From assembly GCA_002825465.1 (NCBI GenBank), contig PJER01000013.1, forward strand, positions 1 to 63,224: a stretch of DNA of 63,224 nucleotides, in the 5' to 3' direction. Each line of letters begins with the position of its first letter. Within the stretch, counting starts at the first letter, position 1. Positions 53,028 through 60,957 of the stretch are shown here, piece after piece. The DNA comes from Candidatus Thorarchaeota archaeon MP8T_1 (GTDB lineage Archaea; Asgardarchaeota; Thorarchaeia; Thorarchaeales; Thorarchaeaceae). The notes beneath the pieces are model-generated. The model did not search any database. It saw nothing but the letters and a program-made list of their open reading frames with translations, and was not told where the DNA came from. Both the position numbers and the translations under genes were made by a program.

Positions 53028-53933
53028 TTACTTTGCTACGAGCTTCTTTCCTTTCTTGGTCTTACCCTTGGATGAAGTTTCTGACTCTGCTCCTTCTGTT
53101 TCTGACTTGAAGAAAGTAATCAAATCGCTCAATCTCTCTTTCATTTCTGCCTTGATTGGACTAAGGATTGCATCAGGTGTACCTTTTAGTAGTTCGATGC
53201 CTAGGACACGCCCATCCTTGACAATCACACGGGGTATGAATCCTTCCGCCATGAAGGAACCCTCTGGTGGGTCTTTGACCTTCTCGATTCTTCTATCGAC
53301 TTTTTCTTGACCGAAGACAGATGTCTTATGCTCAGCAACTGTGTATAGATCGTTATAGACAATCACTAATTCACGTTGGTAGCCCTCGGGAGGGTCAATC
53401 CCTTGCAATTCTCGAATCATTTCCTCAATGTTTCCAGCTGGTGCCATAGTTGCAGGTCTTGATTGAGGTGCAGAGGTCGTTTTAGGAGTAGGTGGTTTAG
53501 GAGGTGGTACTGTCTTTGTTACTGGAGGCGTCTTTACAGGTTCTTCTGTCATCTCAGTCTTAGGTTGTGGTGTTGGAGTAGTTTCTGTCGTTGTCTTGGG
53601 TCTTGGAGGTGCTGGCGGGGGTGCAGTTTCACCTGGTTTCAATACTCGTGCTGCGGCTGTCGAGCCATTCAATGCCGTGAAGAAAGTAGGTGGTTCCTCA
53701 CCCTCTTCAACAGGTCGTACTTTGAAGTGAAAACCATATTCTGTTCTCAGGTTCGTCGCGACTCTTGCACCAATGAACTTTTTTCTCACACCGGCTTGAC
53801 TTCCTTTCCAAAGATAGATACTCTTTGTTTCGTCGTCCACAACGCAAACTACAAGGTCTGAGTTGAGTTCATCCTTGCCTATTTCCACCTCATTGAGAGT
53901 CCCATCTTCCATAACTTCGTAGCCTAGCACCAT
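53028..53933 (-). CDS. Gelsolin-like domain protein with proline-rich linker
   Basis: 301 residues. Residues about 25-88 resemble a gelsolin/villin repeat: VVCVVDDETKSIYLWKGSQA, VRKKFIGARVATNLRTEYG, and the hallmark VRPVEEGEEPPTFFTAL. Residues about 99-160 are Pro/Thr/Lys rich with PPP motifs (TAPPPAPPRP, TVPPPKPPTP), suited to binding profilin or SH3-like partners. Residues 165-280 form a second domain I do not recognise (GYQRELVIVYNDLY, GFIPRVIVKDGRVLGIELL), followed by a basic Lys tail. Gelsolin-like proteins are known in Asgard archaea, where they act on actin filaments. No signal peptide; cytosolic. No clear ribosome site precedes the ATG, so the mRNA may be leaderless. Confidence 0.7.
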   Translation of the reverse strand: MVLGYEVMEDGTLNEVEIGKDELNSDLVVCVVDDETKSIYLWKGSQAGVRKKFIGARVATNLRTEYGFHFKVRPVEEGEEPPTFFTALNGSTAAARVLKPGETAPPPAPPRPKTTTETTPTPQPKTEMTEEPVKTPPVTKTVPPPKPPTPKTTSAPQSRPATMAPAGNIEEMIRELQGIDPPEGYQRELVIVYNDLYTVAEHKTSVFGQEKVDRRIEKVKDPPEGSFMAEGFIPRVIVKDGRVLGIELLKGTPDAILSPIKAEMKERLSDLITFFKSETEGAESETSSKGKTKKGKKLVAK

Positions 53934-54139
53934 AATGAATCACTACGTTATAATTGACCTCGTTGGGTATGCAGTCAGCTAATCAAGACATAAGCCTTGA
54001 GTGTATAGCTTGAGCACCGATTAATCGTTTCAGATGGTATATGAGAGTTATTATGGTAGATACTTGAAACGATTTCATGTTTAATCGGCGTGGAATATCC
54101 TTATGAGTAAGATAAGCTAACACTATTCGGTTGCTGAAA
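53934..54139. promoter_or_regulatory. Divergent promoter with inverted repeats
   Basis: Between the gelsolin-like gene and the membrane-protein gene. Arms ATCGTTTCA (54024-54032) and TGAAACGAT (54065-54073) match perfectly over a 32-base spacer, and CGATTAATCG at 54018-54027 is a perfect palindrome. Probably a regulator site; no factor identified. Confidence 0.4.
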
Positions 54140-55165
54140 ATGGAAGAGGAACAGACCTACATTAATCCCTACAAGCAATTGTTTGACGAAACTCGGGAAT
54201 TAAGTATTGGAAAACTAATCCTTGGACTCGCAATATCCACAGTAATTCTCCTTGCATCAACTTGGGGACTTCTGTCGCTGCTTAACTATGCTGGGGCTTT
54301 TAGTTTTGACACTTCAAGATTCCTGCCATATACAATGTACATGTTAGCTGTTGCTGTCGGTTCCATAATTCTTGCAATAATTCTATGTGCAATATTGATC
54401 AAGTGGCCGCGAGCAGTCAGTCTTCCACTTTGGATTCATAGACGTGCTAAACACCATGCTGGAGACTATTTCATGTCACCAGAGCCAGAAGACGAGAATC
54501 TAAGTGATGCATTTCGAAGATCATTCTATGGCTCTGTTCTCGTTGTTGGAATAGCACTTACAATTCTTGGATTCGAGCTAATGTCAAGTATTGATGCAGA
54601 AGGATTGATTTACATAGGTACAATCTTGATGATAGTTAGTATCGTAATTCTTCCATTTACTGTTATGTTACTCTATTACGGTCCATGGCTTATGAAAGAA
54701 GCTGGACTGTTTCATCTTGATAAGAAAGACCGATGTCTGAGTAATGTTGGAGATGATGTAGAAGATATCTTGGAATTCTTTGCAGGAGTTGACATCATCC
54801 TTGTTTGGATTGAGCTCGCGCTAAGTGTTGGTTTTGATGCCCCCTGGGTTCCAATCTTCATTATAATCATAGCAATTGGTCCACTCTTCTCTATAATGCT
54901 AAATTTCACGATTATCTTCGTATTTGTGAAGAAGCAAGCAACACTTTCAATGATGCGATACTTATCGGATCGCTATCATGTACCGGATATGGCAACTTCT
55001 CCGGATTACATTCGCAACCAAGTTATCTCCTTGATTGATCGTCAGTTCATTATGACTGACCACTCGCATGCAGTATCATCATATTTACTGGATGATGTAG
55101 AGACCGACCTTGAAACAGAAGATAACCCTAGATCTGACGAAATGTCTCCGCCACCAAGAGATTAG
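54140..55165 (+). CDS. Multi-pass membrane protein of unknown function
   Basis: 341 residues from the ATG at 54140. About six helices (GKLILGLAISTVILLASTWG, YMLAVAVGSIILAIILCAIL, VLVVGIALTILGFELM, IGTILMIVSIVILPFTVMLLYYG, PIFIIIIAIGPLFSIMLNFTIIFVF) with a conserved-looking cytoplasmic C-terminus and acidic tail. No family recognised. Transcribed away from the gelsolin-like gene and ending six bases from the convergent ABC ATPase gene. Confidence 0.6.
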   Translation: MEEEQTYINPYKQLFDETRELSIGKLILGLAISTVILLASTWGLLSLLNYAGAFSFDTSRFLPYTMYMLAVAVGSIILAIILCAILIKWPRAVSLPLWIHRRAKHHAGDYFMSPEPEDENLSDAFRRSFYGSVLVVGIALTILGFELMSSIDAEGLIYIGTILMIVSIVILPFTVMLLYYGPWLMKEAGLFHLDKKDRCLSNVGDDVEDILEFFAGVDIILVWIELALSVGFDAPWVPIFIIIIAIGPLFSIMLNFTIIFVFVKKQATLSMMRYLSDRYHVPDMATSPDYIRNQVISLIDRQFIMTDHSHAVSSYLLDDVETDLETEDNPRSDEMSPPPRD

Positions 55166-55171
55166 TTTGAG

Positions 55172-56230
55172 TTACTGAAAAATGTAAACTGACTCAGCAT
55201 CAAATGTGAAGTAAATTCTATTATTCACTAGATTCCTAAGTCGTTTAACTAGCTGTTCATCAGTTGTCAGAGACACTAATTGAGTATCTTCGAAGCTTAT
55301 GGTAACTTTGAATAAACCAATTTGTGGTGTGATAGATAGTAAATTGGCTTTTACCCAGTTCTCTTTGATTTCTGTTGAAATTAACACATCTTCTGGTTTC
55401 ACGCTGAACGTGATGTGATTACCAACTTTTCCCTGCCCGGGAAACAGGAATTTACTATTTCCAACTTGGATTAGAAGTTGACCTTTAGTTCTCTCAATGA
55501 TATTTCCTCGGAGTATATTGCTGCTCCCAAGAAATCGAGCTACAAACTCATTTGCAGGATTATCATAGAGTTCTTCTGGAGTTCCTATTTGTTCTATCCT
55601 ACCATCATTGATAATCGCGACACGATCTGAGATTGTAAATGCCTCATCTTGGCTATGAGTCACATAGATTGTAGTAATGTTGACTTTCTTCTGAATTCTT
55701 CGGATTTCTGCCTGTAATCTCTCCCTGAGCTGAGGGTCCAAAGCTGAAAGTGGTTCGTCTAGAAGTAGTAGAGCTGGTTCCTTTGCTAGGGCTCTGGCTA
55801 GTCCAACTCTCTGAGCTTCCCCTCCGCTAATCTCACTGGTCTTTCTAAAGAGTAAATCCTTGATTCCAAGTAAGTCTGCTAGTTCTTCAACTCGCTCGAT
55901 TATTCTCTCCTGGGGCCACTCAGCCATTTCTGGACCAAAGGCAATATTTTGATACACCGTCATGTTTGGAAATAGTGCAATAGACTGGAAGACCATTCCG
56001 ATGTTTCTTTCTCTGGGAGGAATTGCCACAACATCATTGTCATCAAAGAATAATGAACCTTCATCAGCTTCGATGAATCCTGCAATCATTCGGAGTGTAG
56101 TTGTTTTTCCAGAACCACTAGGACCAAGTAATGTCAGTAGTTCGCCATCATTAATACTAAGGTCAATTGGTCCTATCTTAGTTCCATCAGCAAATTCTCT
56201 TACTAATCCATTAAGACTAATTCTTACCAT
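55172..56230 (-). CDS. thiQ: ABC transporter ATP-binding protein, thiamine type
   Basis: 352 residues. Walker A GPSGSGKTTTLR, Q-loop FQSIALFPNMTV, signature SGGEAQRVGLARAL, Walker B LLLLDEPLSALD, and the H-loop YVTHSQDEAF, then a C-terminal TOBE-like domain (from about 240). The length suits the PotA/FbpC/thiamine group. It is coupled by a one-base overlap (TAATG) to the double permease and powers import with the binding protein at 57888. The thiamine assignment rests on that binding protein and the ThiR-like gene next door. Confidence 0.85.
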   Translation of the reverse strand: MVRISLNGLVREFADGTKIGPIDLSINDGELLTLLGPSGSGKTTTLRMIAGFIEADEGSLFFDDNDVVAIPPRERNIGMVFQSIALFPNMTVYQNIAFGPEMAEWPQERIIERVEELADLLGIKDLLFRKTSEISGGEAQRVGLARALAKEPALLLLDEPLSALDPQLRERLQAEIRRIQKKVNITTIYVTHSQDEAFTISDRVAIINDGRIEQIGTPEELYDNPANEFVARFLGSSNILRGNIIERTKGQLLIQVGNSKFLFPGQGKVGNHITFSVKPEDVLISTEIKENWVKANLLSITPQIGLFKVTISFEDTQLVSLTTDEQLVKRLRNLVNNRIYFTFDAESVYIFQ

Positions 56231-57876
56231 TATAGTGCACCTCCAGTACTTCCTTCAGATATTCTTTCCATTAATAGAAACGCAACAACACAGACGATAA
56301 TTAGGACTAATGATGATACTCCTGCTTCGATGAATTTTCTCACACCAAGATTATCATAAATCGCCACAGCCAATGTATAATTCTGTGGCAGTGCAATGAA
56401 AAGAGTAGCTGACATTTCTCCTATCGCCATAGCGAATGCAAAGACTGCACCTACTAGAATACTTGGCACAAGCAGTGGAAGTTCAACGAAAAATAATCTC
56501 TGTAACCGTGTTGCTCCGAGTGAATCTGCTTGATCCAAGATATTCGGGTCAATACTCTTCAATCCTATCTCAATTGACCTTGCTGTAAATGGTAATCCGA
56601 TTATTGTTTGGGCAATGACTATGATAGGCCAAGGATTGTAATTAAGACCTGTTGGTACTGCAATTACTGTCATCAGACCATAAGCAACCGTAATCGATGA
56701 TATTCCAAGTGGAAGTAAAATCATAATCGATGCCATTGAAGGGATTCCTCTTCTTCTTGATCTATGGGCATAGGCAAGTGGAATTCCAAGAATGATCGAG
56801 AGGAGGGTAGCTAATCCACCATAAAATATTGAATTGATAAGAGGTTGTAGACCACCATTTGATCCCGGAGTAATGAGATAGAGAAATCCTTCTAATGTAT
56901 AATTATGAGATATTGGATTGAAAATTGCAGCACGGATTATTGAGATAATTGGTCCACCAATAAGTACTAAGATAAGGATGAGGTATGTGAAGATCAGGAT
57001 TTTCTCCCATCTTTTATATTGTCCGAGAGGGACTGTTTGAATTGTAGCTGTTGGGCCTGATTCGTTATTTGATTCTCTTCCAAGTTTGATATATGTGATT
57101 GCAAGAGTTATCGTGATTAGGATCTGTATAAGTGCTAGTGAACTTGCCGCGCCGTAATCTGCCCACCTGAATGCATTCCATATTTGAACCTCAAGAGTCC
57201 TGTATACTCCATTACCTAATGCAAGAACGATTGGAAAAGACATGAAACAAAATAGGAACGTAAGAATTGCAGCTGCCAACAAAGATGGAAGAATGTGAGG
57301 TAGTGTTATTCTTCGAAATCTGGCAAAAGAGTCAGCACCAAGTATCTCTGCTGATTCTTCAATTTCGGGATTCAAACGCTCCATTGATGCAGAAACCAGA
57401 AGAATGACCAGAGGCGCATTATAGAAAGTATGAGCAAGAATTATGCCAACTAATCCATCTGCTAGATTAATAATTGACGCGTTTGAATGAGTGACAAACA
57501 TTAGGAATGAATCAATTATCCCAAAAGATCCAAACATCTGAAGAAATCCCACAACGACTACTATTGGCGGGAGGACAAATGGTACAATAATCAATGCGCG
57601 AATCAACGCCTTGCCACGAAATCTTAGTCTTGCAAGAAGCATTGCACCAGGTAGTCCTACAATAACTGCAAGTGCTGTGCTGATACATGCTTGGGTGATT
57701 GTAAATACCATAGCAAATTGAGTAACGTGATTTGATATTGTATCCGTAAATGATGAACCACTTTCTGATATTAAACCTGCAAAGATAACTATGGCAACTG
57801 GGAATATCAGGAATATTAGCAATATGACTATTGGAATTGATAATACCAAGTATGACCGAAAATCATCTTGTCGCAT
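56230..57876 (-). CDS. thiP: ABC transporter permease, fused double form
   Basis: About 548 residues with two six-helix halves, each with an EAA-type loop (SAEILGADSFARFRRITLPH in the first half and DSLGATRLQRLFFVELP in the second). This duplicated permease is typical of iron and thiamine systems (FbpB/ThiP). The ATG at 57876 is preferred to a GTG at 57885. The middle linker is hydrophilic. Twelve bases from the binding-protein gene. Confidence 0.85.
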   Translation of the reverse strand: MRQDDFRSYLVLSIPIVILLIFLIFPVAIVIFAGLISESGSSFTDTISNHVTQFAMVFTITQACISTALAVIVGLPGAMLLARLRFRGKALIRALIIVPFVLPPIVVVVGFLQMFGSFGIIDSFLMFVTHSNASIINLADGLVGIILAHTFYNAPLVILLVSASMERLNPEIEESAEILGADSFARFRRITLPHILPSLLAAAILTFLFCFMSFPIVLALGNGVYRTLEVQIWNAFRWADYGAASSLALIQILITITLAITYIKLGRESNNESGPTATIQTVPLGQYKRWEKILIFTYLILILVLIGGPIISIIRAAIFNPISHNYTLEGFLYLITPGSNGGLQPLINSIFYGGLATLLSIILGIPLAYAHRSRRRGIPSMASIMILLPLGISSITVAYGLMTVIAVPTGLNYNPWPIIVIAQTIIGLPFTARSIEIGLKSIDPNILDQADSLGATRLQRLFFVELPLLVPSILVGAVFAFAMAIGEMSATLFIALPQNYTLAVAIYDNLGVRKFIEAGVSSLVLIIVCVVAFLLMERISEGSTGGAL

Positions 57877-57887
57877 TGAATTCACTC

Positions 57888-59012
57888 TTACCCAGGTGTC
57901 ATGATAGAATCATATTGGTCAAGCCAAGATTGAAGATTCTCTGAGATCTCGGTCCTATTAAGGAGTCCATTTAGAATACTGATTTCATTGGGATGGATTG
58001 CATAGCTATAAACTGCAGGTAGTGTTAGATCTGTTCGTACAGGAAACATCCACTGATTTAGAGCAATTTCTGACTGTACTGATTCATTCAAACAGAAATC
58101 TATGAATGCCTTACCAAGTTCAGGATTTGGACCATTCTTAACTAATCCCATACCTTCTATCTGCATCCATGCCCAGTCTGCGCCTTGGTAATGGAATGGC
58201 GCAATCTTAGTATCGGGCTCAGTTCCAAGATAATTTGCAGAATACGCTGGGTCTGTCCCGTAGCTTACTAGTAGATGTCTTGTGGGATCTGACGTCCAAG
58301 TAGACCATGCTTCACTCCAACCTTCCTCTACATCAATATAACCTTCTACGGAGTTCCACCAATCAGTCCAATCTTGTTCCAAAATCTTCTCAGAGACTGC
58401 AATTTGTGAAAGCAAGAAAGAGAGTCCTGGACTGCTAAAATGTGGATCTTCTGTAACAAGTGAAGCTGCCAATTCTGGATCAGCAAGATCTGCTAGAGTA
58501 AGATTATCCAATTGTGGATGTGTTGTTGTATTGATAGTATTCAAGGAATAAATCAATGTAACTAGTCCAAAATCAAAAGGTGTCAGATAATGGTCTGGAT
58601 CTAACATACTTACGTAAGTTTCGTTGATTAAAGCAAGATTCGGTGATATGTATGGTTCTAATACGTTGCGTGCTGACTGCTGCAAAATCTGAATATTGTC
58701 CAATCCGATTACCACATCTGCAATCGGATTCGCTGACTCTGCATTTAGTCGTGATACAATAAAATTAGCATCACCTTCAAGGATTACAAAATCGATATCA
58801 ATTCCATGTTGCTCTTCAAATGGTGCAAATGCGCGTTCAAGAACAGCTTCTGCTCCTTCATCTCCCCAATCCATGAAGCTACTATATGTATACACCACAA
58901 ATCTGGGTTTCCAAAATGTGAGAATTCCGTATGAGGCAACAACGATTATTGTAATGATTGTTATTGCTCCGATTATCAATTTTGGATTTCTTCGGACTGG
59001 GTAAGCACTCAT
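57888..59012 (-). CDS. thiB: ABC substrate-binding protein, thiamine type
   Basis: 374 residues from the ATG at 59012 (GGAG ten bases upstream). N-terminal membrane anchor (LIIGAITIITIIVVASYGIL), then a type II binding fold: VVYTYSSFMDWGDEGAE, DVVIGLDNIQIL, LVSYGTDPAYSANYL and the FIDFCLNESVQ tail, which parallel thiamine-binding TbpA proteins (their YT-Y-SF-W and SYTTSPAY segments). Residues here are GTDP rather than TTSP, so the exact ligand (thiamine, its phosphates, or a precursor) is open. First gene of the transporter operon. Confidence 0.8.
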   Translation of the reverse strand: MSAYPVRRNPKLIIGAITIITIIVVASYGILTFWKPRFVVYTYSSFMDWGDEGAEAVLERAFAPFEEQHGIDIDFVILEGDANFIVSRLNAESANPIADVVIGLDNIQILQQSARNVLEPYISPNLALINETYVSMLDPDHYLTPFDFGLVTLIYSLNTINTTTHPQLDNLTLADLADPELAASLVTEDPHFSSPGLSFLLSQIAVSEKILEQDWTDWWNSVEGYIDVEEGWSEAWSTWTSDPTRHLLVSYGTDPAYSANYLGTEPDTKIAPFHYQGADWAWMQIEGMGLVKNGPNPELGKAFIDFCLNESVQSEIALNQWMFPVRTDLTLPAVYSYAIHPNEISILNGLLNRTEISENLQSWLDQYDSIMTPG

Positions 59013-59093
59013 ATTATTGTCTCCAACCTCGAAAGATGCAAGCATTCTTATAACGATTTATATAACAGTGTTATAGTAATTGGAGTGTTAATC
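59013..59093. promoter_or_regulatory. Shared divergent promoter and operator of thiBPQ and thiR
   Basis: An 81-base gap between the two start codons. TTTATATAA at 59057-59065 reads as a TATA box on both strands, and the 15-base perfect palindrome TATAACAGTGTTATA at 59061-59075 overlaps it. A repressor there would block both directions, as expected for ThiR. Confidence 0.6.
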
Positions 59094-60026
59094 ATGCGAC
59101 CCCCTTGTGAGATTGTTCAGCGAGATTTCCTTCGAGCAGTACGAAGTCTTGTTGCTCGATCGCTTTCCGAAAATGGTTACTCTCAGACTGAGATTGCCAC
59201 TCAGATGGATATGACACAAGCAGCTGTGAGTAAGTATCTTAGTCAACCCATTACAAAGACGAAGCTTGAGACAGAAATTGAGGTTCTTTCAAAGAAACTT
59301 ACAGATATGATTATGAGTGGTGAGGTTGAATCTGAGATACTGGTCCGTGAGATTTGCTCAACCTGTATGCTTTCTAGACTTGGTTCTTCATTGTGTGAAA
59401 TGCATCAAAGCAAAGTTCCCGCACTCAAATCTACTAATTGTCAGATTTGTTCACAATTACTCGGTGGGAGCGATACCAATTTATCCAGACGTGCAGTTGT
59501 AATTGGTGATATTCTCGAAGCACTTAGGATAATTGAAACATCCGACTCATTCGTGAATATTGTACCTCAGATTCGCACAAATATTGTAGTCTGTGATGAG
59601 TCAGCCAAATCAAGCAAAGATGTCGCTGCGGTTCCAGGGAGGATTACAGTTATCGATGGAAGAGCTCGCGCACTTGTCAGTCCACAATTCGGAGCTTCAA
59701 GCCATACCTCTGAACTTCTTATTTTGTCCAAGGCGATTTGGACAACAATTAGATCCTGTCTTTATGTATCTGGAAGTGAAACTGTAACTAAAGCTGCGAA
59801 AAGCATTGGCTTCAAAATCGTGCATCTAGAAGAATCTGAGAGTACACCAAAGAGGATTATTGAGAGTCTACATGCATCGAAGCAGATTCCTGGACCAAAG
59901 ATAGCTTATCCTGCAATTCATTCACCAGGTGATTTTGGTGTGGAACCGATTCTCTACCTCTTTGGCCCAAATGCTAAACAATTGAGCGAAAAGTGTGTTA
60001 AATTAAGTAAATCGTTGACCAAATGA
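59094..60026 (+). CDS. thiR: ThiR-like HTH-ThiN transcriptional regulator
   Basis: 310 residues from the ATG at 59094 (GGAG eight bases upstream). Residues about 25-55 form an XRE-type HTH (YSQTEIATQMDMTQAAVSKYL). A Cys/His group follows (CSTCMLSRLGSSLC, H, CQIC), perhaps binding a metal. Residues about 125-305 are a ThiN domain (thiamine-phosphate synthase-like), the ligand-binding half of the archaeal ThiR regulators, which sense thiamine phosphate: VPQIRTNIVVC, VAAVPGRITVIDGRA, GSSSHTSELLI-like FGASSHTSELLIL, and PAIHSPGDFGVEPILYLFG. It faces the transporter it most likely controls. The catalytic version of ThiN is fused to ThiD; here it is not, so a regulator is favoured. Confidence 0.88.
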   Translation: MRPPCEIVQRDFLRAVRSLVARSLSENGYSQTEIATQMDMTQAAVSKYLSQPITKTKLETEIEVLSKKLTDMIMSGEVESEILVREICSTCMLSRLGSSLCEMHQSKVPALKSTNCQICSQLLGGSDTNLSRRAVVIGDILEALRIIETSDSFVNIVPQIRTNIVVCDESAKSSKDVAAVPGRITVIDGRARALVSPQFGASSHTSELLILSKAIWTTIRSCLYVSGSETVTKAAKSIGFKIVHLEESESTPKRIIESLHASKQIPGPKIAYPAIHSPGDFGVEPILYLFGPNAKQLSEKCVKLSKSLTK

Positions 60027-60091
60027 GAGTGTGTCATACAGTGATTTATTTTGGAATCCCAGTTAGATTACACTACTAGGAGATACTGTAA

Positions 60092-60955
60092 ATGCCAACC
60101 ATACGTCAGGGAATGATGAAGGATTGCACCGACCTCTTTGAAGTGTATCAAGGAACTCGCTGGTTCTATCGAACTAGAGAAGGAGGATACACTACAGTTG
60201 AACAGATCAAGGATGAACATCGTGGTGCCGCCTTTTCTAGATGGGGTTGGTTAGTTGCTGAAGAAAAGGGACATGTTGTAGGTGAAATTGTATTCAGAAT
60301 TGAGAAGAATCCAATTACAGGCCGGATTGGGATAATTAGGAATCTCGACATAGATGTTCGTTATCAAAAAACCTACATTGGGACAAAGTTAACTCAAGCT
60401 GCAGAAGCTGTAATGAAGAAACGGAGAGTTGTTCGTGTTATTGCGACGACACCTCCAGCTGCGTATAATTATTGGATGAAAGTCAAGTATTTTGCACGCG
60501 GTTCAATTTTTAGTATGACAGTACCTATTACTAAAATACCGGAGAAGAGAACTTCGAAGGTCAAGACCATTAAACTTACACAACCTAAAAAATTACCAAA
60601 GTCGATGAAGTTCTCACACATTGCATATCCTGGGTCTCTTGCTGAGATGGCTGGAAGCATTATAGATGGAAGAATAGTTGGTAGTTTACTTGAATTTACA
60701 TCAAATGACCGATTGGTAGGTGTAGGGGCTATTATCAAAAAAGATGCAAAAACTGCAAGCTTTGTGTCTGATGTAACCAGGAGAGGTCTTGAATACGCCG
60801 ATATTGTGATTTCCAGAACTGCACAAGCCGCAAAATCATTGAAAGTGAAATCAGTTAAGACCACAATTCCAAAGGACCATGTTGGCTTGTATTCTTCTTT
60901 TGCCAAATGGTCCTCTGAGTTGTCTACGGATATTCCCGTTACCAAACTATTGTGA
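60092..60955 (+). CDS. GNAT-family acetyltransferase with C-terminal extension
   Basis: 287 residues. The N-terminal ~150 form a GNAT domain (VAEEKGHVVGEIVFRI, GIIRNLDIDVRYQKTYIGTKLTQAAEAVM, AYNYWMKVKYFARG); the acetyl-CoA loop is degenerate (YQKTYIG rather than QxxGxG), so it may not be active. The C-terminal ~130 residues are a separate alpha/beta domain of unknown type. GGAG precedes the ATG. It follows thiR by 65 bases but no functional tie is evident. Confidence 0.7.
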   Translation: MPTIRQGMMKDCTDLFEVYQGTRWFYRTREGGYTTVEQIKDEHRGAAFSRWGWLVAEEKGHVVGEIVFRIEKNPITGRIGIIRNLDIDVRYQKTYIGTKLTQAAEAVMKKRRVVRVIATTPPAAYNYWMKVKYFARGSIFSMTVPITKIPEKRTSKVKTIKLTQPKKLPKSMKFSHIAYPGSLAEMAGSIIDGRIVGSLLEFTSNDRLVGVGAIIKKDAKTASFVSDVTRRGLEYADIVISRTAQAAKSLKVKSVKTTIPKDHVGLYSSFAKWSSELSTDIPVTKLL

Positions 60956-60957
60956 GT

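Noticed and set aside
59094..60026. Thiamine-phosphate synthase (catalytic ThiN)
   Set aside because: The N-terminus is a DNA-binding HTH rather than ThiD, and the gene faces a transporter across an operator-like palindrome.
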